Source: Bacillus sp. REN3 (GTDB lineage: Bacteria > Bacillota > Bacilli > Bacillales > Cytobacillaceae). From it: DNA of 36,887 nucleotides. The DNA lies in the NCBI RefSeq assembly GCF_017912555.1, contig NZ_JAERSD010000031.1:1-36887 (forward strand), in the 5' to 3' direction. Numbering within the stretch: position 1 is the stretch's first letter; every line of letters starts with the position of its first letter. This document shows positions 17,614-28,058 of this stretch, one piece after another. The notes under the pieces were generated by a model. The model was not told the origin of the DNA. It saw only the letters and a list, made by a program, of their open reading frames with translations, and made no database searches. The position numbers and the translations under genes are program-made.

Positions 17614-17626
17614 GCAAGAACCCCCA

Positions 17627-17671
17627 AAATCCGAATATTTAAGGTTAATTATACCACTATTATACGGATTT
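17627..17671. promoter_or_regulatory. two PurBox-like sites in inverted orientation
   Basis: The PurBox consensus is AWWWCCGAACWWT. The plus strand at 17627-17639 reads AAATCCGAATATT, one mismatch. The minus strand at 17671-17659 reads AAATCCGTATAAT, three mismatches at most. They face each other across the purR -10 region. The spacing between them (27 bases) is about one helical turn longer than the usual 16-17, so function is an inference. Confidence 0.5.
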
Positions 17672-17677
17672 AATCAA
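17648..17677 (-). promoter_or_regulatory. purR promoter overlapping the end of ispE
   Basis: On the minus strand TTGATT (17677-17672) and TATAAT (17653-17648) are separated by 18 bases. The -35 uses the last codons of ispE, whose stop codon occupies 17672-17670. Confidence 0.75.
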
Positions 17678-18539
17678 GGGTGTGCCGTTCACCAAGAATC
17701 CTGACAGCAAATACTTGGTCACAAAATCCGCGTAAACCATTGTAAATTCTGTTCATCCGTGAGTCATGCTCAACAAGGCTGAAAACCGTCGGGCCGCTGC
17801 CGCTCATCAGCACAGCATCCGCACCGAATCGCTTCATTTGGTCTTTGATCTGGGCTACCTCAGGATACAGTTGCAATGTAACCTCCTCAAGGACATTGCC
17901 AACGCTTCGGCAAACCTTGTCAAAATCACCAGCTTCAATCGCTGAGATCATCTCTTTTGTAGGTGGATGATGGATTTTTCCAACATTCAGGCGGCGGTAA
18001 ATATCCGCTGTCGAAACACCGATGAACGGCTTGGCGAGTACAACCCAGCAAGTCGGCGGAGGTGGAAGCTGCTCGATGATTTCTCCCCTGCCGGTCGCAA
18101 GAGCCGTTCCTCCGTAAACACAGAAAGAAACATCCGAGCCAATCTCCGCCCCAATCTCCGCCAGTTCGTCCAATGACAGGCCAAGCCCCCAGAGCTTATT
18201 CAGGCCGCGAAGCGTAGCGGCAGCGTCACTGCTTCCGCCAGCAAGCCCTGCGGCGACAGGAATCGTTTTCTCGATTCCGATCGACACGCCCTTTCTCACC
18301 TGGAATCTTTCTTTTAACAAAAGTGCTGCCTGATAGGCAAGATTCCGCTGGTCATCCGGCACAAACCGATTGTGCGAATAGATGAGGATCTTGTCTTGCC
18401 CAAGCAAGCTGAGTTCGATCCGATCCGCCAGATCGATAGTGGTCATGACCATCTCAACTTCATGGTAACCATCCGGCCGTTTATATAAGACATCAAGCGA
18501 CAGATTAATTTTCGCTGGCGCTTTCACTAAAATTTTCAT
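17670..18539 (-). CDS. ispE: 4-diphosphocytidyl-2-C-methyl-D-erythritol kinase
   Basis: A 289-residue GHMP kinase of the MEP isoprenoid pathway. [24 protein letters not shown] is the N-terminal signature, [15 protein letters not shown] (about 92-106) the ATP-binding loop, and [15 protein letters not shown] the C-terminal GHMP motif. The ATG at 18539 follows GTAGGTGG by 5 bases. An extended -10 (TGGTAAAAT) lies about 40 bases upstream. The 3' end overlaps the purR promoter. Confidence 0.97.
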   Translation of the reverse strand: MKILVKAPAKINLSLDVLYKRPDGYHEVEMVMTTIDLADRIELSLLGQDKILIYSHNRFVPDDQRNLAYQAALLLKERFQVRKGVSIGIEKTIPVAAGLAGGSSDAAATLRGLNKLWGLGLSLDELAEIGAEIGSDVSFCVYGGTALATGRGEIIEQLPPPPTCWVVLAKPFIGVSTADIYRRLNVGKIHHPPTKEMISAIEAGDFDKVCRSVGNVLEEVTLQLYPEVAQIKDQMKRFGADAVLMSGSGPTVFSLVEHDSRMNRIYNGLRGFCDQVFAVRILGERHTLD

Positions 18540-18577
18540 TGTTCCACCTACTTTAAACGAAATCCATATTTTGTCCT

Positions 18578-18586
18578 ATTTTACCA
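18578..18586 (-). promoter_or_regulatory. extended -10 promoter of ispE
   Basis: The minus strand reads TGGTAAAAT (18586-18578), preceded by a T-rich tract. The same TTTTTGTGGTAAAATAG block recurs upstream of yaaO near 36090, which suggests a common promoter type. Confidence 0.5.
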
Positions 18587-18792
18587 CAAAAAGATAAAAG
18601 TAAGACTTCCCGCAACATCCCCGCAGATAAACTATTTTATCATCTGAGGCCGATTCCATACAGTTATTTCACATGTTTTTAAACAAAATGTATCGTTAAT
18701 GGCCACCCGCGACTCCAACAGCACAGCGGGAAAAGCCGCAGCTTAAAGGGCGTTCCCTTTTATGTAACCTTGCATATCAAGGGATAAACAAT
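18587..18792. other. intergenic sequence without recognised feature
   Basis: About 200 bases between the ispE promoter and the sspF terminator. I see no ORF with a ribosome binding site, no strong hairpin and no repeat shared with the rest of the window. Confidence 0.5.
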
Positions 18793-18821
18793 AAAAAAAG
18801 CCGGGGGCTCTGCCCCGGCTG
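18793..18821 (-). terminator. terminator after sspF
   Basis: On the minus strand AGCCGGGG pairs with CCCCGGCT around a short loop (18820-18800) and is followed by a run of T residues. It is GC-rich and strong. Confidence 0.9.
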
Positions 18822-18884
18822 CCGTGATGGAATGATTTCATTTTTCAAGAAAGTCCAGCGGTTCAAGAGAAACAAAAAGCTCAA

Positions 18885-19064
18885 TCAGCGCCTTGGATTG
18901 GCAAGCTGCCGTTCAGCCAATTCAATAGCGCGCTTGACCATGTTCCCTGCGTCCTTTGCCTTGATGCCGCCCCAGCCTTCGTTCTGGACAACATCATAAA
19001 AGCCAAGTTCCTTTGCGAGCTCTACCTTTAATTGGTCAGACATGATCCCTCTTCTTCTGCCCAC
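18885..19064 (-). CDS. sspF: small acid-soluble spore protein, alpha/beta type SspF
   Basis: A 59-residue protein beginning at GTG (19064), with AAGGAG 9 bases upstream. It starts [20 protein letters not shown] and contains the SASP signature [20 protein letters not shown]. subtilis SspF has 61 residues and the same opening MGRRRG. Alpha/beta SASPs coat DNA in the dormant spore; SspF is a minor member made in the forespore. It lies between ispE and veg as expected, with its own terminator. Confidence 0.95.
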   Translation of the reverse strand: MGRRRGIMSDQLKVELAKELGFYDVVQNEGWGGIKAKDAGNMVKRAIELAERQLANPRR

Positions 19065-19182
19065 TAAAACCAGCTCCTTCCTCCATCACGGCTTTTTTAG
19101 TATTTTTTAAAAAGCGGATTTTCATGTGCGCCTTATTTATCCTCCTGGCGAACATCCAACTCCGGCAAGTGGTTTTTAGGCA

Positions 19183-19218
19183 AAATAAAAAGCAGTTAAC
19201 CCGAAAGTCCACTGCTTG
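19183..19218 (-). terminator. terminator after veg
   Basis: On the minus strand AAGCAGT (19216-19210) pairs with ACTGCTT within an imperfect longer stem, then a T-rich tail. It follows the veg stop by about 20 bases. Confidence 0.75.
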
Positions 19219-19237
19219 TACCACTTTGGCCCATTCA

Positions 19238-19501
19238 TCAGCTCAAGGCCATAGATCCTGTTGTATCCTCAAAGAAGGTAATTTCAACCGTTTCCGTTAA
19301 AACATCCGCGTAGCTGTATGAAACTCGCTCAAAAGCATTTTCATCCTGATCAAGCTCAATCACGAATACGGACGGATAGGTTTCAGCCAGGACACCTGAA
19401 CGTTCAATCGTTTTCCTGCGTCCGCCGTTCGCCTTTAATAAAAGCCTTTTTCCTAAATTTGAATCCAGTGCTTTCTTGATATCCGATAATGTTTTTGGCA
19501 T
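19238..19501 (-). CDS. veg: Veg protein
   Basis: An 87-residue protein nearly identical to B. subtilis Veg (86): [32 protein letters not shown] and [20 protein letters not shown]. Veg promotes biofilm matrix expression, probably through the SinR pathway, by a mechanism not fully known. GAGGTGG precedes the ATG at 19501; in-frame starts up to 19561 lie in the promoter. Two consensus promoters stand in tandem upstream, as with the vegI and vegII promoters of B. subtilis, which fits very high vegetative expression. Confidence 0.97.
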   Translation of the reverse strand: MPKTLSDIKKALDSNLGKRLLLKANGGRRKTIERSGVLAETYPSVFVIELDQDENAFERVSYSYADVLTETVEITFFEDTTGSMALS

Positions 19502-19522
19502 TCGGTCCACCTCACTGTGTAA

Positions 19523-19551
19523 AGTATAACATACTGACACAACTTCGTCAA
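19523..19551 (-). promoter_or_regulatory. proximal veg promoter
   Basis: On the minus strand TTGACG (19551-19546) and TATACT (19528-19523) are separated by 17 bases, about 20 bases before the start codon. Confidence 0.85.
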
Positions 19552-19563
19552 ATAAAAACATAA

Positions 19564-19593
19564 ATTATAACAGTATTCAAAAATAAATGTCAA
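19564..19593 (-). promoter_or_regulatory. distal veg promoter, full consensus hexamers
   Basis: On the minus strand TTGACA (19593-19588) and TATAAT (19569-19564) are separated by 18 bases. Both hexamers match the sigma-A consensus exactly. Confidence 0.85.
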
Positions 19594-19675
19594 TGTTTTT
19601 TCATCTTCTTTTTCTTATATTTTTCAACATTTTTAGAGTAACCTTCTTCTGGGAGAATTATGTACGGGATTCCAT

Positions 19676-19710
19676 AAAAAAAACGCCGGCAGTTCTATCC
19701 GCCGGACGCT
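19676..19710 (-). terminator. terminator after yabG
   Basis: On the minus strand GCGTCCGGC and GCCGGCG (between 19709 and 19684) form a stem with one bulge, followed by a run of seven T residues. It abuts the yabG stop codon. Confidence 0.82.
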
Positions 19711-20589
19711 TCATTCAGATGAACTTTTCCGATAGGGCATTCCCGTCCTTAATACGCCCTTTGTTTCGATTCCACCGAGACCCTTTTCACCGGTCAATGT
19801 ATTCCTCAGGACATCCCAGACATTGATCCGGTCCATGAATGGCGTAAAACTGATTTTGGCCACTATGTAAACAGGATCAAGCGCGTGAATATTGACCCTT
19901 GAGGGCGAACTGGCAAAATTGGCTCCAGCGTGGATCAAAGATTCGAAATGCGACTGGCACGCGCCAGCAAAAATGACAAGCTGGTCAAGATGGGGAATTT
20001 TTTTTCGGGCTTCCCTTACGGTTTGGGCGAAGTGCCGCGAATGCCGGTAAGCATTAAGGTCCTCCATGGATCCTTTCGCTTTCGAATAGGCATCATGGCC
20101 GGTGATGACCAATATATCCGGCCGGTAATAGTCGATGAGGTGGCCGATTCGGTCCGGCATCTCTTTTTCATTGCAATGGATCCCATAGACAGGGACACCT
20201 ACTTTTTTATAAAGGGACAGGCACTTCTCCAAGTAGTTTGGATCCCCATCAAGATGGAGTACCTTCCCGGGCATCTGGAAATAGTTATAGGATTTGCTGT
20301 AGCCTTCTGTGGCTTCATACTCCTGCTTTTGCTGCAGCAAATCGACATCCTGCCGGAACAGACGGTACGATTGCTCCTCGAGTGACTGGAATTCCTTCGT
20401 CAGCCGTGATTGCATATCCGGATCTATTTTTATCAGATCTTCATACGGCGCATCCGCAATCAAGCGGAATTCCTCCCCATACAGGATGGCTGTTTTCCTT
20501 CCTTCTATCTGTTTGATATCGATCACACGGAACATAATATCGCAATGATACGAAACCCTGCCGACGATATCCATAAGATTAATGTCCAC
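19711..20589 (-). CDS. yabG: sporulation-specific cysteine protease YabG
   Basis: A 292-residue protein (B. subtilis 290). The start is a GTG at 20589 with GGGAG 8 bases upstream; it gives an N-terminus that aligns residue for residue with B. subtilis YabG. Conserved blocks are YFQMPGKVLHLDGD (103-116), VITGHDAYSK (H165) and FAGACQSHFESLIHAGANFA (C211). The histidine and cysteine correspond to the essential residues known for YabG. YabG processes spore coat proteins such as SpoIVA and SafA in the mother cell. A sigma-K type promoter lies upstream and a terminator follows. Confidence 0.95.
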   Translation of the reverse strand: MDINLMDIVGRVSYHCDIMFRVIDIKQIEGRKTAILYGEEFRLIADAPYEDLIKIDPDMQSRLTKEFQSLEEQSYRLFRQDVDLLQQKQEYEATEGYSKSYNYFQMPGKVLHLDGDPNYLEKCLSLYKKVGVPVYGIHCNEKEMPDRIGHLIDYYRPDILVITGHDAYSKAKGSMEDLNAYRHSRHFAQTVREARKKIPHLDQLVIFAGACQSHFESLIHAGANFASSPSRVNIHALDPVYIVAKISFTPFMDRINVWDVLRNTLTGEKGLGGIETKGVLRTGMPYRKSSSE

Positions 20590-20644
20590 AACCATCACTC
20601 CCAACTTGCCCGTACATCAGGCCTCGCTATTGGTTTTCCTCTCA

Positions 20645-20673
20645 TAAGCTATGCAGGATCCCGGTAAGGTGTG
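20645..20673 (-). promoter_or_regulatory. sigma-K promoter of yabG
   Basis: On the minus strand CACA (20673-20670) and CATAGCTTA (20653-20645) are separated by 16 bases, which fits the sigma-K pattern mACm-N16-CATAnnnTA. B. subtilis yabG is transcribed by sigma-K. Confidence 0.7.
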
Positions 20674-20882
20674 AGCATTGGAAGAGCGTCCCGAAGAAAG
20701 GACGATATTTTATTTGGCAGAGATCACTTTACAGACAGATCTCCTGTACAGAAAAAGAACCGGATTGGAATGGACAGGCAGCAAGCCTCCATGTTGCCTC
20801 CTCGGCGAACCTGGACGCATCTATAGTCTTTGTTCGTCTGGGGGCTTGCCTCATTTCCCCCCTGCAACGCAACGTTCTCTAC
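20674..20882. other. intergenic DNA with an inverted repeat
   Basis: The sequence GCAAGCCTCC at 20781-20790 faces GGGGGCTTGC at 20840-20849, with one mismatch over ten bases, and could close a stem around about 49 bases. No credible gene lies here. Confidence 0.45.
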
Positions 20883-20908
20883 AAAAAAAAGCCCGGTGAT
20901 CCCGGACT
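20883..20908 (-). terminator. terminator after rsmA
   Basis: On the minus strand AGTCCGG pairs with CCGGGCT around a short loop, followed by eight T residues. It directly abuts the rsmA stop codon (20911-20909). Confidence 0.87.
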
Positions 20909-22340
<1,432 letters not shown>

Positions 22341-22450
22341 GTGTCCTCCAAATATAAAGAAAAAAACTTTTTCTTTTTTCTTTGAAATAAATGAAACATT
22401 TCTGAAATATAATCGTCTATATAGGTGTAAAACTTTGAATGGTTTTTCTT

Positions 22451-22456
22451 ATTATA
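22451..22456 (-). promoter_or_regulatory. possible -10 of an rnmV promoter
   Basis: The minus strand reads TATAAT (22456-22451), with only a poor -35 (TTTCAG, 17 bases upstream). Confidence 0.4.
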
Positions 22457-22480
22457 CCTTAAACGGATTGCTGCTGAAAA

Positions 22481-22510
22481 ACAAACAAAGAAAACCCGCC
22501 GACTGGCGAG
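22481..22510 (-). terminator. possible second terminator between yabE and rnmV
   Basis: On the minus strand CTCGCC (22510-22505), a four-base loop and GGCGGG (22500-22495) are followed by TTTTCTTTGTTTG. It lies beyond the better yabE terminator. The stem is short and the T tract interrupted. Confidence 0.45.
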
Positions 22511-22612
22511 CCTTAGGGTGCAGACAGAGGCATAGCCGCACTTATCGTTTATTCCTGAAATTGGCCGCCGCGTCAGTTGCTTCTTTGCTGACAATGATAC
22601 TTTCTTAAACTA

Positions 22613-22642
22613 CAAAAATGCAGAGGAAGGATTCCCCTGCAT
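22613..22642 (-). terminator. terminator after yabE
   Basis: On the minus strand ATGCAGGGGAA (22642-22632) pairs with TTCCTCTGCAT (22628-22618) with one wobble, followed by a T run. It lies 7 bases beyond the yabE stop. Confidence 0.85.
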
Positions 22643-22648
22643 CGTTGA

Positions 22649-23845
22649 TTAATTCAGGACTCTGATTTTCACCCGTTTACGGCCCCAGCGATAAGCATCC
22701 GAGCTAGAACCAAAGAAGACATCGATCTTGGCACCTTTTACCGCAGAACCTGTGTCGGCCGCTACCGCATAACCGTAGCCATCGACATAGACTTTCGTTC
22801 CTAACGGAATGACACTAGGATCGACAGCGATTACCTTGGCGTTCGGATTCGTCCTTAAGTTGATTCCTGTTGCTGTGTAGCCGGAGCACCCGTTGCAGCT
22901 TGCCGTATAAGCAGTTGAAGTGACATAGAACTCTTTCCCTGCTGGCTTGCTTGAACCGCGGGATACTTGGGCCACGAGCACCTTCGTTCCCATTGCGACA
23001 ACTTTGTCCTGCTTTTCTTTCACTGTTTTTTCATTGACCAGTTTCCGTGATACTTCCTTGCCATTTTCCATAATGACTTCATAACGCTTGGAAAGCAATC
23101 CTTCCTGGCCTTCATTTACGACTTTTTGTTTTCCTTTTAACAGATTGCTGTCGTTTTTGGTAATGACTGCGTAACGAATAGGTTCTTCAACTACATCGGT
23201 GACTTTTTCAACGCGAACGACATTCACTTTGCCGTTCTTTGTGACTGTCTTGTTCAGTTCAGGTTCAACACGGTCCAATTTGTTCAGTTTGATTCCTTGT
23301 TGTGATAAAAAGTCAGCGACCGTAGTCGAAGTCGACCATACTTCCTGCTCTTTACCGCCTACTACGAGCTTGAGCGGGAATGCTCTTTCAATGGCGATCT
23401 CCATATTCTTACTTAATTTATCGTCTGGGTTTAAGTTTAACTTGTCGTGTTCACTTAACACGATGTTTTGGTCTTTCAGGAAATTCCCTACCGTATCGGC
23501 TGATGTCCAATACGTTTCCTTTTCCTGGCCGTCTATTAATTCCACCTGTTTTGCCGGCTTCCATACGATCGAAAGGTTATTTTTAACCTTCGTATCCGCC
23601 TCCAGCGATAAATAATCCTCTGAGCGCAATGAAATTTCAAGATCATCAAATAAATCCTGGACTGTATCTGCGTGTGTCTTAATGACCTTTTCCTTTCCAT
23701 CCAGAGTCAATGCTACTGTCTTTTTCGTGCCTTCATACATGAAGAAACCAAGCACAGCTGCAAAAACTAGGAAACTAGCAGAAAAAATCACCAGCTTCTT
23801 TTTACTCAAAGTCTTGGAAAACAGGTTTTTCATGCTTTTATTCAC
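22649..23845 (-). CDS. yabE: YabE: DUF348/G5/3D-domain cell-wall protein, Rpf-like
   Basis: A 398-residue exported or membrane-anchored protein. A basic N-terminus is followed by a hydrophobic segment (about 17-37). Three DUF348 repeats follow (about 43-83, 100-140 and 157-197), then a G5 domain (about 210-290) and a C-terminal 3D domain (about 307-398) with the aspartates in AVDPSVIPLG, AADTGSAVKG and KIDVFFG. Such 3D domains resemble lytic transglycosylases, and YabE is grouped with the resuscitation-promoting factor analogues of Firmicutes. The frame begins with GTG at 23845 with GGAGG upstream; ATG at 23833 is the alternative. A near-perfect sigma-A promoter precedes it. Confidence 0.92.
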   Translation of the reverse strand: MNKSMKNLFSKTLSKKKLVIFSASFLVFAAVLGFFMYEGTKKTVALTLDGKEKVIKTHADTVQDLFDDLEISLRSEDYLSLEADTKVKNNLSIVWKPAKQVELIDGQEKETYWTSADTVGNFLKDQNIVLSEHDKLNLNPDDKLSKNMEIAIERAFPLKLVVGGKEQEVWSTSTTVADFLSQQGIKLNKLDRVEPELNKTVTKNGKVNVVRVEKVTDVVEEPIRYAVITKNDSNLLKGKQKVVNEGQEGLLSKRYEVIMENGKEVSRKLVNEKTVKEKQDKVVAMGTKVLVAQVSRGSSKPAGKEFYVTSTAYTASCNGCSGYTATGINLRTNPNAKVIAVDPSVIPLGTKVYVDGYGYAVAADTGSAVKGAKIDVFFGSSSDAYRWGRKRVKIRVLN

Positions 23846-23874
23846 GATGAAAAACGCCTCCTCTTCTCGGAGTG

Positions 23875-23904
23875 ATTATAAAGATATAGTTGCCGACTTG
23901 TCAA
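23875..23904 (-). promoter_or_regulatory. sigma-A promoter of yabE
   Basis: On the minus strand TTGACA (23904-23899) and TATAAT (23880-23875) are separated by 18 bases. The transcript would start about 20-25 bases before the GTG. Confidence 0.82.
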
Positions 23905-24070
23905 CCCAGACACCCTTCCCCAAGGCTCTTCCTATTATGCAAGAACTTCCATGAAAAGAAAAGAAAGAGTTATCGACAAGGTTATCTTATGTTCCGGATC
24001 AGACATGTAGAACTTTTTGGAAATACAAAAAGTTTGGACAACCTTGCCGATAAATCGACATCATTTTTTA

Positions 24071-24838
24071 TCACTTTATGCCGAATAATTTTTTTGCGTT
24101 TTCGGCTGTTGCCTCAGCAACTTCCTCAAGTGCCAACCCTTTTATGCCGGCTATTTCTTCAGCAACAAGTTTTACATACGCTGGTTCATTTCTTTTTCCA
24201 CGAAACGGATGGGGCGTTAAATATGGGCAATCCGTTTCGACCAGCAGCTGGTCCAAAGGAATCTTTTCCGCGACTTCCTTCGGCTTCTTCGCGTTCTTGA
24301 AGGTGACTGGGCCGCCAAGCGAAATCAGGAAATTCATCTCGATGCATTCAAGCGCTATTTCCACACTTCCGCTGTAGCAATGCATGATCCCCCCGACTTC
24401 GGCTGCGTTCTCTTCCTTTAGTATCTCGACTATGTCTGCTGTTGCTTCACGATTATGTATGATGATAGGAAGCTGTACTTCTTTTGCAAGCCTTATTTGT
24501 TTCCGGAAGACCTCTTTCTGGACTTCCTTCGGAGATTTGTCCCAGTGATAATCAAGACCCATTTCACCAAGAGCGACAACCTTCGGATGCCCTGCCAACT
24601 CCCTCAGCCACTCAAGATGGTCAGCGGTCATATCGATTGCATCGACAGGATGCCAGCCTACGCTGGCATAAATGAACTCATATTTCTCAGCCAGCTCGAT
24701 TGCTTTTTCGATTGTCTCCTGGTCGAACCCGACCACGACCATATTCGTAACACCTTCCGCTTTTGCCCGGTCAATGACCTCCTCAAGATCGTCGTTGTAT
24801 TGTTCAGCATTTAAGTGTACATGTGTATCAAAAAGCAT
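24071..24838 (-). CDS. tatD: TatD-family metal-dependent deoxyribonuclease
   Basis: A 255-residue TIM-barrel hydrolase (B. subtilis YabD). The metal-binding residues are present: DTHVHLN (H6, H8), ALGEMGLDYHW, IIIHNREA, GIMHCYSG and VETDCPYLTPHPFRGKRNEP. Family members show DNase activity; physiological roles in DNA repair or quality control are proposed. AAGGAG lies 7 bases before the ATG. It is downstream of metG as in B. subtilis, but here terminators, a MITE and an own promoter lie in the long gap between them. Confidence 0.95.
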   Translation of the reverse strand: MLFDTHVHLNAEQYNDDLEEVIDRAKAEGVTNMVVVGFDQETIEKAIELAEKYEFIYASVGWHPVDAIDMTADHLEWLRELAGHPKVVALGEMGLDYHWDKSPKEVQKEVFRKQIRLAKEVQLPIIIHNREATADIVEILKEENAAEVGGIMHCYSGSVEIALECIEMNFLISLGGPVTFKNAKKPKEVAEKIPLDQLLVETDCPYLTPHPFRGKRNEPAYVKLVAEEIAGIKGLALEEVAEATAENAKKLFGIK

Positions 24839-24948
24839 GGCTAGACTCCTTTACTGGCATCGCTTACAGTTTCATTCTAACCACCCCGGCCCGCGAGATG
24901 AATAGAAAAGCCACTTTGTTCTTTATTTCGTGAAAAAGATTTGTCGAT

Positions 24949-24978
24949 ATCATAACTTTTTTTCGTTGTAAAGGTCAA
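24949..24978 (-). promoter_or_regulatory. sigma-A promoter of tatD
   Basis: On the minus strand TTGACC (24978-24973) and TATGAT (24954-24949) are separated by 18 bases, about 110 bases before the start codon. Confidence 0.65.
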
Positions 24979-24999
24979 ATTTTTCGTCCTTCCCATGTA

Positions 25000-25021
25000 A
25001 AAACCCGTCATTTAACGGGTA
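25000..25021 (-). terminator. intrinsic terminator upstream of tatD
   Basis: On the minus strand ACCCGT (25020-25015) and ACGGGT (25008-25003), with a six-base loop, are followed by TTTTTAC. It should stop read-through from metG before the tatD promoter. Confidence 0.7.
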
Positions 25022-25105
25022 TTAGGGACTGTTTTATTTTTAAAGGACCGCCCCTTGGGAAAGGGAGACCCCATCCAACGCTCAAGGCAGCGGGTATCTT
25101 AAAAA

Positions 25106-25396
25106 GGCTATGTGAAATTTGATTGTTGATTTCCACTCCCGGCACATCGACGTACAGGAAGTCCTCGTGCCGACTTTGCCGCAGGACGCGGCGGTTTTAG
25201 TCGGCCGCTTTCCCCAGGCGTGCCGGGGAGCATTTTCGACTCTATACGCCTCCGGAGCCTCCCCTGCCCTGTACTCCTGCTGGACACTGAATGGGCTTCC
25301 CCGAATTTGTCCACGCACGAAGGAAATGCGTTTGCATTTTCGAGGGGTCTACGTGCCTTCTCCAACCAACAGCTATTCAGAAATCAACACACAGCC
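25106..25396. mobile_element. MITE-like element, copy 2, longer variant
   Basis: About 291 bases. The left end GGCTATGTGAAATTTGATTG and the right end, read on the other strand as GGCTGTGTGTTGATTTC, resemble the ends of copy 1. The core 25154-25213 is 59 of 60 identical to 13048-13107, including the hairpin. About 120 extra bases follow the core before the shared right end. No clean target duplication remains. Confidence 0.8.
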
Positions 25397-25399
25397 AAA

Positions 25400-25445
25400 T
25401 AAAAAAACCGGAAATGTTACACATGAAACATTTCCAGGTTTTTCT
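25400..25445 (-). terminator. terminator of the metG transcript, possibly bidirectional
   Basis: On the minus strand GGAAATGTT and AACATTTCC (within 25434-25409) form a strong stem with a short loop, extended by CC/GG pairs, and are followed by seven T residues. The other side also ends in a short T run. It lies about 130 bases beyond metG, right beside MITE copy 2. Confidence 0.8.
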
Positions 25446-25565
25446 TACCGAGCCATTGTTGGCGCCTTCAGTTTGCCGATGTGATTTAATCCCTCGGGAA
25501 GCAGGAGGAACAACCTGCCATCCTTGTTACCCTTTGCTTGCCGCCGAGAGGCTCGCTTCCTTCGA
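25446..25565. other. 3' flank of metG without gene
   Basis: About 120 bases between the metG stop and its terminator. There is no plausible ORF, and I see nothing else here. Confidence 0.4.
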
Positions 25566-27536
<1,971 letters not shown>

Positions 27537-27568
27537 CTAAAACTGCTTGTTCAATCCTAATAGTTGTT

Positions 27569-27577
27569 ATTATACCA
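27569..27577 (-). promoter_or_regulatory. extended -10 promoter of metG
   Basis: The minus strand reads TGGTATAAT (27577-27569), a full extended -10. No -35 is recognisable. The start would be near 27562, giving a leader of about 40 bases. Confidence 0.65.
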
Positions 27578-27591
27578 GCTAAAGCCATGCT

Positions 27592-27687
27592 TTAGTGTGT
27601 AAAAAAGCCCAGTCCTTCAAAAGGACTGGAGCTGGTCGGATAAAGGTCCGGCAAGGAGCCGTATCGATGTTCACTTATCTTTAACAT
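27592..27687 (-). CDS. candidate 31-residue peptide between abrB and metG
   Basis: A short ORF that starts at ATG (27687) with AAGAGG 5 bases upstream and ends at TAA (27594-27592). The peptide opens MLKISEHRYGSLPDLYP and ends GLGFFTH; I do not recognise it. A promoter-like sequence lies 20-50 bases upstream. The last third of the ORF coincides with an intrinsic terminator, and the stop codon lies just beyond the T run, so a terminated RNA would lack it. That argues either for a spurious ORF in a small RNA gene, or for a leader whose translation interferes with termination. Confidence 0.4.
   Translation of the reverse strand: MLKISEHRYGSLPDLYPTSSSPFEGLGFFTH
27600..27634 (-). terminator. intrinsic terminator between abrB and metG
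   Basis: On the minus strand CCAGTCCTT (27630-27622) pairs with AAGGACTGG (27618-27610) around a three-base loop, then CTTTTTT. It lies upstream of the metG promoter, so it must end some other minus-strand transcript starting within the abrB/metG region. Confidence 0.88.
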
Positions 27688-27708
27688 GATTACCTCTTAT
27701 ATCCTCAA

Positions 27709-27737
27709 AATATACCTAATAAGACTAAATTGTGCAA
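27709..27737 (-). promoter_or_regulatory. promoter-like sequence for the short abrB/metG transcript
   Basis: On the minus strand TTGCAC (27737-27732) and TATATT (27714-27709) are separated by 17 bases. Transcription from here would reach the terminator at 27600 after about 100 bases. Confidence 0.5.
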
Positions 27738-27769
27738 CTGCGAACAAATATGACAAAGAGATAACATTT

Positions 27770-27798
27770 TGTCGACATTTTTGTAGAATTTTGTCGAA
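27770..27798. promoter_or_regulatory. cluster of Spo0A-box-like sites
   Basis: The plus strand has TGTCGAC (27770-27776), TGTAGAA (27782-27788) and TGTCGAA (27792-27798). The consensus 0A box is TGTCGAA. The last two are spaced 10 bases apart, the same spacing as the pair at the abrB start. The cluster is 33-60 bases upstream of the -35 of the short minus-strand transcript. Confidence 0.5.
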
Positions 27799-27961
27799 TA
27801 ATGGTTTGCTTATTATGCACAGATAATATTTTCAGTATTTCCCCATCAGCAAAAATGACGGGCAAACCCTTGACGTAATTGATTTTATCAGCGTTGAACC
27901 ATTGGTGCTGAAAGGTTTTCTTTCAATGCTAAAAATTTCTAGCAGAAGAAAAATAAATTAA

Positions 27962-27990
27962 TTGACGTTAAATGGAATGGCTGGTATTAT
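27962..27990 (+). promoter_or_regulatory. abrB promoter
   Basis: TTGACG (27962-27967) and TATTAT (27985-27990) are separated by 17 bases, with TG just before the -10 (extended form). Transcription should start near 27997. Confidence 0.85.
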
Positions 27991-28009
27991 AGAACCAATA
28001 GAAAAACTA

Positions 28010-28026
28010 TGTCGAAAAATGGCGAA
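28010..28026 (+). promoter_or_regulatory. tandem Spo0A boxes downstream of the abrB start
   Basis: TGTCGAA (28010-28016) and TGGCGAA (28020-28026) lie about 13-30 bases after the predicted transcription start. B. subtilis Spo0A represses abrB through two such boxes at the same position, so the control is probably conserved. Confidence 0.85.
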
Positions 28027-28058
28027 ATCATAGAAGGAATATGGGAGGAGAAAAGAAT

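Noticed and set aside
25082-25365. Overlapping minus-strand ORFs of 78 and 85 codons
   Set aside because: Both lie in MITE copy 2 in different frames, and neither resembles a protein family.
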